Source of the DNA: Kalmanozyma brasiliensis GHG001
Lineage: Eukaryota; Basidiomycota; Ustilaginomycetes; Ustilaginales
Assembly: GCF_000497045.1 (NCBI RefSeq)
Contig: NW_015961948.1
Location: forward strand, 62,001-126,000
Reading direction: 5' to 3'
DNA: 64,000 nt
This document shows positions 29,394-39,838 of this stretch, piece by piece. Position numbers and translations under genes: made by a program. The notes under the pieces are model-generated. The model had not been told where the DNA came from. It saw only the letters and a list, made by a program, of their open reading frames with translations, and did no database searches. The first letter of the stretch is position 1. Every line of letters starts with the position of its first letter.

Positions 29394-29954
29394 ATGCGAC
29401 CGCATCTCTTCCTTCTCTTTGCCACGCTCATGGCTCACTTCTCTGCTCGAGCGCATCCGATTGTACATACGCAAGAAGGCGAAAGAATCAGAGACGAGCC
29501 CCGTGAGTAGACCTTCCGCCGCCGCCCAAGGATACTCTCGTGGCCCAGCTCTGTTGATTGGTACTGACTCTCCGATGTAAACAACGACTTGCTCTCCGGC
29601 ACAACAGAGACACATCTCGTGCCACGCCAGCTCGAAGCCGTCCGAGATGTCGGACGCGGCGGCTACAAAGCAGTCGGTTTCTTTGAAGACAAGCGTGTCA
29701 TAGCAGGTGCTGTGGGTGCCGCTCTGCTGGGACTCGTCGGGATCAGTGTTGTTGGCATGCGAGCGACGGAGCACCACGCGTGCGAGAAGGTGGCCGAGCA
29801 GGAGCGTGTCATGCAGCAGTCGTGGGATGCCATGCACCCTGATGGCTTTGTTGGCGCTGGCGACCAGATGCGACCTGCATCGTTCGACTGCAAGGTCCAA
29901 GAGAGACCGTTGAAACCGCTCATCAGTTATGGCACCCCTGCTCAGTGGTATTAA
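29394..29954 (+). CDS. small two-exon protein with signal peptide and one membrane helix, function unknown
   Basis: Exons are 29394-29502 and 29608-29954. The 105 bp intron begins GTGAGT, ends ACAACAG, is phase 1 and has a CTGAC branch-like element near 29565. The spliced product is 151 residues. It opens with a signal peptide (MRPHLFLLFATLMAHFSARA, cleavage likely after ~20). A lumenal segment and one helix at about residues 67-87 (VIAGAVGAALLGLVGISVVGM) follow. The tail is hydrophilic with two Cys (95 and 131). Exon 2 alone has no ATG before its conserved-looking part, which supports the splice. I do not recognise the family. The layout suggests a type I membrane protein of the secretory pathway. 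Confidence 0.6.
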
Positions 29955-30513
29955 CCTAGCTGTGACTCTGGAGCTTCCCGCATGGTCGACACTCCGTTCA
30001 CTCCGTTCCTCTGGCGTCATGCTCAAGCTGGTCCTTGCTGCATATCAAGACAGACACCCTCCTTTGTGGCTCAATCTAATGGCGCAGTCCTTCGTTGCAG
30101 ACCAGAATGATAGACTCCGAGTGAAAAGATGCTGGAGGACCTCTGATTAGGCGTAAGGGTTGCTGGCAAATAACCGTCAAAAGCCGAAGGCGCTTGAACC
30201 CTTGCTGCGCCTAAACGTGACCCTGAGCTCCTCTCCACCACCTTGACCGCGACACACAGCCGCATACACCCAAGCTCTCGACGATCGATCTCGACACTCG
30301 CTCATCTTTGCCTTCATATCGCCAGAAAGGCTCTTGTCCGTCGATAGCTTCCCAACGGACCTTGCCGAAGCACGCGTTGATGCATAGTTCAGGCTCATCG
30401 AGGCAGGCAGTCACCTCTCACATCCCCCACTCCTCCGCACATTATCGATCAACGCCGCCGCCCAACGGCTTTTCAAGCAATGGTACTCTCCTCTTCTACG
30501 TGACATACCGATC
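29955..30513. other. intergenic, leader of the Zn2Cys6 regulator
   Basis: This gap should hold the promoter and leader of the regulator at 30514. Two upstream ATG frames lie close to the main start: 30380-30517 (46 codons, overlapping the start) and 30480-30503 (8 codons including the stop). Nothing else recognised. Confidence 0.45.
30480..30503 (+). promoter_or_regulatory. short upstream open reading frame
   Basis: ATGGTACTC..ACGTGA encodes seven residues and ends 10 nt before the main ATG at 30514. It could reduce translation of the regulator if it lies in the mRNA leader. Confidence 0.4.
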
Positions 30514-33500
30514 ATGAGCGCATTTGCCGGTGCTTTGGCGCCTTCTCCATCCCAATCACCTGCTTCCGCCTCCGGCGCTCAGGACGCCGACGGTGGATCG
30601 GCCAAAAAGGACTTTCAACGCTCTTTCAAGGCCTGCGATGGATGCCGCACCAAGAAAGTTAAGTGCGAGCTCGGTGATCTAGCCGCACCGTCAGAGCCAC
30701 CGTGTGCACGATGTAGACGCGAGCTGCGTCCGTGCCTCTTCACCATGTCGACCCGTGGACGCGGTCCAAAGGCACGGTCGTCCCGCTCTCAGGCCTTCGG
30801 TGCCCACCACCTGGCCAAAAACCCCCGCACGTCATCCGCATTCGACGCGAATGAGGACGATGAGCATAGCACAGCCTCTTCCGCCATCGACGCGCTCGCT
30901 GGCGCGGCTCTTGCGTCGCTGCCTGCCTCCGCTCTGAGGCTGCACTCGGCTCGACACGATGTGCCCGTCTCTGCACTCGACCCTGAAGATGCGCCGAGCA
31001 TCGGCATGATCTACGGTCTCAACCGCCATGATGGGGCGCGCGAGCATAGCAAGCGTAGAAAGCTGTCGAATGACTCTGAGCCATCCGGACGCTCTGACGC
31101 TATGGCAGAGCCCGCGGATGATCACGCCTTTGACGCACACACATCCACTCGGTCTGCGAGCCCCTCTGCGGATAGCAATGGAGAGCCGCTCGGTCGGGTC
31201 TCACGATTGGACTCTCTGCAGCAGTATGCTGACGCGGGTCTGCAGCATAGCAAAGATGCTCTTCGGGTGCTGGCAGGCGTCGCAGCGGACTCTCGAGAGG
31301 CAATAAACGAGGCCGACGAACGCGCCAATCGCAGGCAGGACGACGCTAGCGTCGAAACCATGGAAGGAGGACTCCCAGGCAGCCACGACGGGCTTGCCTC
31401 GCTTGCAGATAGTCGAGCAGCGGAGCAAGCAGCTTCGTCAGGGGCGATCGCAACTTCCCCGTCGACATCCGGCCTTCGTGGAAATGCTGGCTCTGTGCCA
31501 CGATCAGCGATTGCCTCTATCTACCGACCAGTGACGCCACCACCACTCAAGCATAACTACGGCTGGAGCAAGTTTGAGCCAGTCCGCCTCAAGCTGATCA
31601 AGCGAAGCGAGGCTCGCTACTTCCTCAACTTCTTCATCCGCCAGATGCACTCTTTCGCTCCACACTGCTCGCCTCACCTTCTCGACAAGTCACCTGAAGC
31701 GTTGTCCGAGCTGGTCTGCCGAGAACCCATCTTGCTCGGTGCGATGCTCTCTGTCGCATCGCGCTACGACGTCGCCAATCACAATGCTCATGTCACCGCC
31801 GTCGACACCTTCCATCGCAAAATCTCGAAATGGACACAGGAGAAGATCAGCCGCTCGTTCTTCTTGCCCGCTTCACACACGATTGGCACCATCGAAGCGT
31901 TGCTCATCCTCAGCGAGTGGGCGACGTTGGACTTGCACGATCGACGCACCTCGCCCGACGCCAGCTCGGATTCGGAGGACTCGGAAGAAGACATCGATGA
32001 CGGGGACGGTCGCGACTCGGAGGCCGACGAGGAAGCGGACGGTGCTTCCACTACAATCCCAGCCATCGCCAGAGCCAGAGGCGCCGACTCAAGACTGGAT
32101 CACGAAGGATTACTGCCGCAGCGGGGCAGATCAAAGCGGTCTGGAGCGAAACCGTCGCAAAAGCCACGACAAGCCGACATGCGAGAGTCAGAAAAGTTCG
32201 ACGACACTGCCTGGATGCTGACAGGGACCGCCCTTCGACTGGCAGAACGACTCGACCTGCACAACGACGCCACGTACAGCGGCATCTCGAGTCGCAACGT
32301 GGCTTCGAGACGAAATGCGGAGCGCAGAATGCGCGTCTGGATGTCGAGTGTGCACGCCGACTGCCACCTCTCGGTTCGATTGGGTCGCAGGATCTCCAGT
32401 CCCGGACTGGCGGCTCCTTTCATGAACCTCGTTCGTGACCGCACGCATCCCTTCCTACTCAATGCGGACATCAGCAACAGCAGCGAGGTCGGCTTTCCAT
32501 CCGGCTCAAACCGCGCGTGGATTGCCTTCCGTGCTCATGCAGAGCTGCTGCAGATCGTCTTTCGTACATGCGAGAACCTGTACCGATCCAAGGCGGTCAC
32601 GGAGCGACTGTTGGAGGACGAGGACTTCGTTCCAGCGCTCAAGTCGATCCGGGACGACCTCGACAACTGGGCCAACTGGACGCAGCCGCGCATCGAACCC
32701 ACACGAGACATGACCTCGCTCCGCGTCCGTGTCGAGTATCACTACGCGCGACTCTATGCCAACGGGATCGCGCTCGACTCGGTCAAGCGCAGTCTGCGGA
32801 CGTTGCGCAATCACCGGCAGTATCGTGCATCGGAAGCGGCCGAGATCGGCTCGAAAGGCAGGCTGGGCAGAGCAGGCGCCAACGCGACCGCTTCTGCATC
32901 GGCGTCGTATACCGTCAGCTTCTCGACGCATCCAGCATATCCGTTTGTGCGAGAAGCACTGGCAGCAGCGCAGAGTCTGATCCGCATCCTCACCGTGGAA
33001 CTCGAGTCGATGATGTGCGCGCCGGCGAGATGGTTTCTGCTGCTGGTCATGGCGACGGTATTCTGCGTCAAAGCCACGGCCGTGTCGGATGTGATCCTGC
33101 CGCTCAAACGGTGCGCACAGTCACTGCAGCAAGTGATCACGGCCTTGGAACGCGCTGCCCCGGACGGCGTGCATCTGGCAAATCGCTACTCCATGTACCT
33201 GCGCCAATTGGCCAAGCAGTTGGTGTTAACAGATGCCAATACGAGGACGGCAAGCAACGGTACCGCCCGGGCACGGAGCAAGTCGCGCAACCGGAGCACT
33301 TCGCAGCGGGAAGGGGGCCCTATGGTCTCAGCCGATATGCATCGCATTGATGCCGACAAGACAGCACGTGCGATGGATGTGCAGGCTGCAGGGGCTGCTG
33401 CAGGGACTCGGAATCGATACCCCGTCACAGTGGATGCCGCAACGACTACGACCGAGCCAGCTGCATTCGACGCGGGCGCCCCTTTCAGTGGCATGACTGC

Positions 33501-34167
33501 AAGCACAGCCAATCAGCACGGTCAGACTTGTATCACAGATCGATCCACAGAAAGCTATGCAGCGATGCCTCTGCGTGCTGCAGTCGCCACACCGACTTTT
33601 GTCCCATCATCCGAGGGCTCGCGCCACAATGGCCTTTCGGCGGGCAGTGCTACCTGGAACACCCCGACCGGAGTCGAGTGGACTGCTGCATCGCTGCCAT
33701 CGGCACAAGGCATCGCAGGTGGCTCAGGGTCTTGGTGGAGCACCGCCGACATTCTGCCTGGAGAAGTGGATCCTCAGCTATTCCTCAAATGGCTCGACGA
33801 TCAGACCTCGACGCTTGCGCCTCCAACATCGCACCATCCGTTGACGTCGTGGGCGAATGGGGGCCAGTCGTCACTGCTGCCGGTCCAGCAAGAGACAGCG
33901 ACGCCTGGACTGCACGCCGCCTCACGGACGAGCACGAGCGACCCCGTAGCCCAGGCTTTGAATGGATCGTCCACCTCGAACGCGAGTCCAGCGGCAGGTA
34001 TGTCGCTTCCCGCAAGGCAGAGCGGAAGCTACCAGGGGCAGGTTCAAGGGCTGATGAGCGGCGATGTTTCACGCGGAGTAGGGGAGGAGGATCTGCTAAC
34101 GAAGATGTGGCTAGATGACGCACTGACCGACCTTGCTGCCGCTGGACTGGACATGCCATTTCTGTAG
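30514..34167 (+). CDS. Zn2Cys6 transcription factor with fungal-specific middle domain
   Basis: The protein has 1217 residues. The binuclear zinc cluster is at residues 41-74 (C41, C44, C51, C64, C67, C74) in CDGCRTKKVKCELGD..CARCRRELRPC. A long Ser/Ala/Asp-rich linker follows to ~345. The fungal transcription-factor domain then begins near YGWSKFEPVRLKLIKRSEA and includes FFIRQMHSFAPHCSP, LLGAMLSVASRYD and GTIEALLILSEWA. An acidic insert (about 485-510) and MRVWMSSVHADCHLSVRLGR come after. The C-terminal ~300 residues are low complexity and end LDDALTDLAAAGLDMPFL, a likely activation segment. The arrangement recalls Aro80-like regulators, but the target genes cannot be read from sequence. 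Confidence 0.9.
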   Translation: MSAFAGALAPSPSQSPASASGAQDADGGSAKKDFQRSFKACDGCRTKKVKCELGDLAAPSEPPCARCRRELRPCLFTMSTRGRGPKARSSRSQAFGAHHLAKNPRTSSAFDANEDDEHSTASSAIDALAGAALASLPASALRLHSARHDVPVSALDPEDAPSIGMIYGLNRHDGAREHSKRRKLSNDSEPSGRSDAMAEPADDHAFDAHTSTRSASPSADSNGEPLGRVSRLDSLQQYADAGLQHSKDALRVLAGVAADSREAINEADERANRRQDDASVETMEGGLPGSHDGLASLADSRAAEQAASSGAIATSPSTSGLRGNAGSVPRSAIASIYRPVTPPPLKHNYGWSKFEPVRLKLIKRSEARYFLNFFIRQMHSFAPHCSPHLLDKSPEALSELVCREPILLGAMLSVASRYDVANHNAHVTAVDTFHRKISKWTQEKISRSFFLPASHTIGTIEALLILSEWATLDLHDRRTSPDASSDSEDSEEDIDDGDGRDSEADEEADGASTTIPAIARARGADSRLDHEGLLPQRGRSKRSGAKPSQKPRQADMRESEKFDDTAWMLTGTALRLAERLDLHNDATYSGISSRNVASRRNAERRMRVWMSSVHADCHLSVRLGRRISSPGLAAPFMNLVRDRTHPFLLNADISNSSEVGFPSGSNRAWIAFRAHAELLQIVFRTCENLYRSKAVTERLLEDEDFVPALKSIRDDLDNWANWTQPRIEPTRDMTSLRVRVEYHYARLYANGIALDSVKRSLRTLRNHRQYRASEAAEIGSKGRLGRAGANATASASASYTVSFSTHPAYPFVREALAAAQSLIRILTVELESMMCAPARWFLLLVMATVFCVKATAVSDVILPLKRCAQSLQQVITALERAAPDGVHLANRYSMYLRQLAKQLVLTDANTRTASNGTARARSKSRNRSTSQREGGPMVSADMHRIDADKTARAMDVQAAGAAAGTRNRYPVTVDAATTTTEPAAFDAGAPFSGMTASTANQHGQTCITDRSTESYAAMPLRAAVATPTFVPSSEGSRHNGLSAGSATWNTPTGVEWTAASLPSAQGIAGGSGSWWSTADILPGEVDPQLFLKWLDDQTSTLAPPTSHHPLTSWANGGQSSLLPVQQETATPGLHAASRTSTSDPVAQALNGSSTSNASPAAGMSLPARQSGSYQGQVQGLMSGDVSRGVGEEDLLTKMWLDDALTDLAAAGLDMPFL

Positions 34168-35934
34168 ATAGCTTGGCATCATCGAATGAAGGGAATTGCC
34201 ACGGAGCAATGCATGCAAGCGACTCAACACGCAGTTTAAGGATGACCCAGCGAACTGGGGTGCACATGAAGGGGCTGCGTCTGTACCGCCGGCTCCCATC
34301 GACCACGAGGAAGCTAGCGAGGTCCGGAGTGAGGCCCGGGAACTTAAACCGAGACTCGCAGCCGGATGGCAGCTGCGCAGGTCGCTTGGAACAGCGTGGC
34401 TCTATTCGCGAAGTCGAACTCCACGGAGACGGGTGACAGCAAACCATCAGCTGCAGCGACCAATGCTCTCAGACGACAGGGTCGCAGTAAGTCAGTGTGG
34501 TGCCAGCGAATACGGATGATGCTGACAGAGACCAACCGAAACGGGGATGCAGGGCCCTCGGACTCACACTGCCCTGCTCGCCATGACCGTCGTTCGGCAG
34601 GAAAGGGCAAGCGCTAAGCGCCGCAGTCATGGCCGCGGAGGAAGGTGTACCACAATGTAATCGATCGCAGACGTCAGTGCTCGGATCTCGCTCTTTGACC
34701 CTGCATCGCTTCATGGAACAGTTCCCTTGGGATGGAACCCGAGCCTTGTGCGTCACAACCGCAACAGGGATCCGGCAATGTAATCTTTGCGGTGCCTGCC
34801 TGTGTTGGCGCATCCATTGACTTCCGTGTTCCATTGCGCATCTGTCTTGCGTCCAGGCCATCCATGAGGCGATGCAGGCCCGTCGCGCGTCACGCTTGTC
34901 CGACGTGGTCGAAACATGGCGGCAGGGGAGAAGATGACGCTCGAACAGTTCTACCGGGCGGCTGGACAATGGAAGACCGGCTATATGTGACGGCCCAAGT
35001 TCGACCGGAAGAGCCAATCCGGTGCGAAATTCCAGTCAAACGTCAAACACTCGAACCCCTTTGAAATTGAATCTCCGACGATTTGCAAAAGAAAGCGTCA
35101 GCAGCTTTGACAAATTCGGCACCGGCAATCAACTCACACCTTAAGCGACGGTGCTAGCTTACCGCTTGCAGCCCATCATCAACGAGAAAGGCCGCTTCCC
35201 TCCATCACATCGCTCTTTGCACCACCAAGATACCTTCAAAGATCAGATGCAAGAGACTAGAAAGCTCATTCGACTGCGACAAGCGACGAAGACAAGTCCA
35301 CGTGAGACGGACAAAGGGCTAGACGAGGACCAGCTTGACCGACGAGTCGGCAAATTCGGCTACTTGATCCAATTTGGCGCGTTTTTGCTGTTTTTGGTCA
35401 TGACGGCTGACAGTTCGAGTCGAGCAAAAGGGTCAGCACAGCGCGAATTTGCTCGATGCGAGGTTGATCCTCCTCCCTCGGCGTCGACAGTTTGGCGCTG
35501 TGATGTGGTGTGATAGGCTGTGAGACATGGCTCGAGTTCAGCCGTTGCATCTTTGGCCAGCGAAGAAGCCTCCGCGGAGATTCGTCGACGGTCACACAAA
35601 AGGCCTTGTGTCAAGAACCATGACCATTGTTAGTCGCTGCGCCTCAGTTTCGCCCTTGCGCAAGCCGACCTGAATGGTGCCTTGCTGCTTCTGCACGATC
35701 CTCCCACTGCTTCGGCGCTCGGTGCGACCCTCTCCTATCTTCGTCACCTTACCCTTTTCTCTGACATCCGTCGTCACACGCACGCCACTTTCTTCTTGCC
35801 ACGGCCACGCCCAGCTGTCCTAAGTCCATGACTACATAAAAGATTGCTCCGTCTCACTTCGCTCTTGTCCACCACAACTACATCTCAGCCAACTCTCCTC
35901 TTGTCTTCCCCTTGCTCCGTCTCTGGCTTCGACA
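34168..35934. other. intergenic region (1.8 kb)
   Basis: This gap separates the Zn2Cys6 regulator from the MFS transporter. A CATAAAAG sequence near 35835, 100 bp before the transporter ATG, may serve as a TATA element, and the leader is C/T-rich. The longest open frames (such as 34469-35017 on the minus strand) show no recognisable content. Confidence 0.45.
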
Positions 35935-37722
35935 ATGTCGTCAGGTCTCTCAGCAACACAGTCGCCCTCTGACCTTCCTCAGGCAGTGGCCGACCCAGAC
36001 CAGCACACGCTCAAAAAGACGCCATACCGACTCTACTCGACCCCCTTCAGCGAGATCTTGGCGCACCGCTACCAAGGTTCCGGCACGCGTGAAGACCCAT
36101 ACCTCGTCGAATGGCTCCCGAAAGATGCAGAAAACCCGCAGACATGGTCGCAGGTCTACAAGTGGACGCAGACCATCCAGGTCGCCATCGCAACCCTCTC
36201 GGTAGCCCTCGCCTCTAGCGCCTACTCGGGCGCCGTCGCCTCGATCCACGAGCAGTTCCACCCTTCGAGAGACATCATCGTCACGCTCGGCGTCTCCCTT
36301 TTCGTACTTGGATTCGCCTTTGGACCTCTCTTCTGGGCGCCCTTCTCCGAGGTGGTCGGCCGACGCAACCTCTTCATCTTCACCTACGCCGTCTTCACCA
36401 TGTGGCAGGCCGTCACGGTCGCCTCGCCCAACATCGAGTCGCTCCTCATCTTCCGTTTCCTCGCCGGCTTCTTCGGTTCCAGTCCTCTGGTCAACACTGG
36501 CGGTACGCTCGCCGACATGTTTGGCGCTAAGCAACGTGGTCTCGCTATGGCCATCTTTGCCAGTGCCCCCTTCCTCGGTCCCGCCCTCGGCCCCATCATC
36601 GGCGGCTTCCTCGGCGAGAACGCGGGCTGGAAGTGGGTCATCGGCTTCCTCGCCATCTTTGCTGCCGTCATCACCGTCCTTGGCGCCATCAGCATGCCCG
36701 AAACCTACGCGCCTGTTCTTCTTCGATGGCGTGCACAGAAGCTCGCCGAGGTCACCGGCAAGCACTACATCTGCAAGCTCGACAAGGGTCGCGACCTCCG
36801 TCTCAAGACCCAGTTCAAGGTGGCTCTCGGTCGACCCTGGTTGTTGCTCATCTACGAGCCCATCGTCATGCTCCTCTCCATCTACATCGCCATCATCTAC
36901 GGCATCCTCTACTCGCTCTTCGGTGCCTTCCCCATCGTCTTCCAGCGCTACCGTGGATGGACCCCCGGTGTCGGCGGTCTTGCCTTCCTCGGTGTTCTGG
37001 TGGGCATGCTCTTTGCGCTTTCCTGGATCATCTTCTACGAGAACCCTCGCTACGTCCGCATCGTCGACAAGCACAACGGCGTTGCGCCACCCGAGGTGCG
37101 CCTTGTGCCCGCCATGATCGGCGCCGTCTCGATCGTCATCGGTCTCGCCATCTTCGCCGCCACCGACAGCCCAGATCTGCCCTGGATCGCTCCCATTGTT
37201 GGTTCCGCACCCTTCGGGTTCGGTATGGTGCTCATCTTCCTGAGTGTCATGAACTACCTCACCGACGCCTATCTCGTTTACGCAGCATCGGTGCTGGCGG
37301 CGAACAGCGTCATCCGTTCGCTCTTTGGCTTCGCGTTCCCGCTGTTCACCTCGAACATGTACTCGATTGGCGGGAGGAACGGCATTCACTGGGGTCCTGC
37401 GATCGGCGGCCTGCTCGCGCTCATCTGCTTGCCCTTCCCCTTCGTCTTCTACAAGTACGGCGGCAAGATCCGCGAGAACTGCAAGTACGCCGCCGAGGCC
37501 AAGAAGATGTTGGAGTCCATGTCGGCGTCGACGCAGCAGCAGAAGAAGGCCGTCTCGGACGAGGACGATCTCGAGAAGGCCCACACCGGAAGCGAGAGTC
37601 ACGATCAGGAGAAGCCCACCCGCACCGAGCGCAGCAGCCTCGACCTCGGAGCCAGCACCGCGGCTCCTACACCGAGGCACCACTCGGTCTCTTCCGGCTC
37701 GTCTGACGGCAGTGCTCGATGA
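35935..37722 (+). CDS. MFS drug/polyamine:H+ antiporter (DHA1, FLR1-like)
   Basis: The protein has 595 residues, with a cytosolic N-terminus of ~85 residues, 12 predicted helices and an acidic Ser-rich tail of ~85. The segment YLVEWLPKDAENPQTWSQVYKW before helix 1 is the standard entry of this fungal DHA1 subgroup. FSEVVGRRNLFIF (motif A), RFLAGFFGSSPLVNTGG and GPALGPIIGGFLGE (antiporter motif C) follow, then IYGILYSLFGAFPIVF. Subgroup members export azoles, cycloheximide or polyamines at the plasma membrane; the substrate here is unknown. No cluster of biosynthetic genes is adjacent. ATG context GACAATGTC; no intron. Confidence 0.9.
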   Translation: MSSGLSATQSPSDLPQAVADPDQHTLKKTPYRLYSTPFSEILAHRYQGSGTREDPYLVEWLPKDAENPQTWSQVYKWTQTIQVAIATLSVALASSAYSGAVASIHEQFHPSRDIIVTLGVSLFVLGFAFGPLFWAPFSEVVGRRNLFIFTYAVFTMWQAVTVASPNIESLLIFRFLAGFFGSSPLVNTGGTLADMFGAKQRGLAMAIFASAPFLGPALGPIIGGFLGENAGWKWVIGFLAIFAAVITVLGAISMPETYAPVLLRWRAQKLAEVTGKHYICKLDKGRDLRLKTQFKVALGRPWLLLIYEPIVMLLSIYIAIIYGILYSLFGAFPIVFQRYRGWTPGVGGLAFLGVLVGMLFALSWIIFYENPRYVRIVDKHNGVAPPEVRLVPAMIGAVSIVIGLAIFAATDSPDLPWIAPIVGSAPFGFGMVLIFLSVMNYLTDAYLVYAASVLAANSVIRSLFGFAFPLFTSNMYSIGGRNGIHWGPAIGGLLALICLPFPFVFYKYGGKIRENCKYAAEAKKMLESMSASTQQQKKAVSDEDDLEKAHTGSESHDQEKPTRTERSSLDLGASTAAPTPRHHSVSSGSSDGSAR

Positions 37723-38320
37723 TGTTGACGTCAATTGACGACGGCCACGATCTCATACACTTGCATAGACCCCACGTCCCGCACTTCATCCCACGCCTAA
37801 TCATTCCACCCCCTTTGCATAGACATCACATGTAACACTAGCACAGACAATGAACACTGCAGTACCTCAATCGACTCTTCTGTTTGTGGTCCGGTTCGCT
37901 ATCGTGGCGTGCCAGACTGAGGCAGGCCTGCGTTTGCGCGCGACGCAGCTGCGCAGCTGCCAACGGACGGCGCTTGCTGCCGGTCTTCCTCAGCCTCAAC
38001 GCAACGCGGAACAACCCCTTGCTCGCGTCCGTTTGCATCACGCGCACATGCGAGCGAAGGTGGTCGGCTCACAAGGGTGCTGGGCAAGCCTCGCAACGCC
38101 GAGCGGAACGCGCTTATGTAAGGTGTCGAAACGCTTTTACATCATCCGGACCCTGTCCTTGTCGGGTTGTGTCATACGAGCTCTAAAATTGGCTTTGAGT
38201 TGGCTCAAGTGGAGATTTTGGTGTCTCGCCGGTGGCTTCCGACTGCCGACATCTCTTCTTCCCTTCCTCGATTCCTTTCTTACTGCTCTCCTCATCCTTA
38301 CACTCATCAGGATCGACAAC
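37723..38320. other. intergenic
   Basis: This holds the 3' region of the transporter and the promoter of the SDHAF2 gene. The downstream reading frame is open back to 37850, but only from a GTG-like start and without targeting character. C/T-rich leader at about 38245-38310. Nothing else recognised. Confidence 0.45.
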
Positions 38321-39187
38321 ATGACTCTTCGACTTGCGACGAGTACCCTGCGTCGCACGGTGGCGGCCACGCGCGCTCCCACTCTGCGCATCGCCGCGCC
38401 TCGCACACTGCATAGCTCCGCGATCCTCCCAAAAGCACCGAGGGGTAACGAGGACCAAGGTCCATCAGGACCGAATCAGACGACCAACAACGCTTCTGGC
38501 CCCTCTGGCACCGCACCCGATGCTCAGCTCTCGGATCCCTACCCACTGCCGTTCAGCCCCGATGTGGTCGACCTGAACAACGCCAACTCCGGCCCTGAAT
38601 CCGGTCCCCAAAGCAAATGGGCGGGACTCAACCTCGCCTCCGACCGTCAGACGCTCGATGGCGTCGATGCACCCATGCGTGTCCCTGGTAGGGAAGATGA
38701 GGATCGGGACACGAAGGTGGCGAGGTTGGTGTACCAGTGCAGGAAACGAGGCACGCTCGAGACGGATCTGCTGCTCAGCACGTTCGCCAAGAAGGAGCTG
38801 AAGAATTTGCCCATGGAGGAGCTTGATGAGTTCGATAGAGTACGTAGCCTGCTCCTACTTCTTTCTGCACCTTCCCCCTTCTCTTCATCCCCATCGCTTG
38901 ATCCCCACCCGCCCCCTCTCCCTCCCTCACATCCCCGTTCCGAACCTCAAGGATCCTCCTCCACGAAGAACATGGAGAGCACCCCCACTGACCCTCTTCC
39001 CTCCGATTCTTGGACGTGGCAGCTCCTCGACGAACCCGACTGGGACATCTTTTACTGGTGCACCCAGCGCAAGCCCATCCCTGAAAGATGGGCCGACAGC
39101 TTCAAGACCGAAGGCAAGCTCGGACACCGATTGATCGTGCACACGAGGAACGAGGAGAAGGCCGTTCGCTGGATGCCCGAGCTCTAG
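38321..39187 (+). CDS. SDH5: succinate dehydrogenase assembly factor 2, mitochondrial (SDHAF2/SDH5), one intron
   Basis: Exons are 38321-38839 and 39023-39187. The 183 bp intron begins GTACGT, ends GTGGCAG, is phase 0, has a length divisible by three and has no in-frame stop. The spliced protein has 227 residues. The N-terminus (MTLRLATSTLRRTVAATRA) is a mitochondrial presequence, with a Pro/Asn-rich spacer to ~125. The SDH5 domain is unmistakable: KVARLVYQCRKRGTLETDLLLSTFA, then NLPMEELDEFDR joined across the intron to LLDEPDWDIFYWCTQ. It promotes flavin attachment to the SDH flavoprotein subunit in the matrix. Family alignment requires the intron to be removed. Confidence 0.95.
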   Translation: MTLRLATSTLRRTVAATRAPTLRIAAPRTLHSSAILPKAPRGNEDQGPSGPNQTTNNASGPSGTAPDAQLSDPYPLPFSPDVVDLNNANSGPESGPQSKWAGLNLASDRQTLDGVDAPMRVPGREDEDRDTKVARLVYQCRKRGTLETDLLLSTFAKKELKNLPMEELDEFDRVRSLLLLLSAPSPFSSSPSLDPHPPPLPPSHPRSEPQGSSSTKNMESTPTDPLPSDSWTWQLLDEPDWDIFYWCTQRKPIPERWADSFKTEGKLGHRLIVHTRNEEKAVRWMPEL

Positions 39188-39838
39188 CCATTCTTATGAA
39201 AAGACGATATGTGTCCTTCCTCCCAAGTGCAAAGTCAGGCGACCGAAGATGCGATAGAGACATGTGGTTGAGACGACTTGTGAGGGATGGATCTCATCGG
39301 AATGCGAGGGCGCGACACAGACTGGATGTGAAGCATGGTGGACAATTGACAGCATTTCATGCCCATGTGACCCGCTGTCAAAGATGAGACTAAAGAGACA
39401 ACTGTGAAGACCCAAACGGAAGCTGGGAGTTCGGAGCTCGTGCACGACAGCGGGCCACGCTCTGTGTGACTCGAACGCAAGGCGACCGCTACGTAACCCA
39501 GGCATGAAGACCGAAACTGAAATCGGAATGTCGTCAACGTGGCGCAGGGACGGTGGCTGCGCCGGGACGGAGGGGAGCGGTGCGAGATGGTCGCAGAGCG
39601 CTCTCTTTTGAGATGGTGTGCGGCCGATCTTATCGAAGCAGGGGTATATACGGGTTGGCATGGATGGAGGTTCTGCAGCGGCGAGCGCCGTTCGATCGTG
39701 TCTGCTGCGCTCTGAGCCCTGGGGGCTTTGGGGTTGCTGCTGCGAAATTTCGGCTGACCGGACTGCGAGCCAAGCTGAGCTCAGTGCCAACGCCTTCGAG
39801 ATCATGGCTGCGGCGCGGTCGACATGCCGCCTATCTCC
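39188..39838. other. intergenic between convergent genes
   Basis: This 651 bp lies between the stop codons of SDHAF2 and the YCII gene. Several open frames overlap here on both strands but none has recognisable content. Confidence 0.4.

Noticed and set aside
34469..35017. 182-codon minus-strand frame between the regulator and the transporter
   Set aside because: No recognisable motif, biased composition and no codon-use support.
35950..37734. 594-codon antisense open frame over the MFS transporter
   Set aside because: It is a reading-frame mirror of a strongly codon-biased gene; composition is acidic and repetitive.
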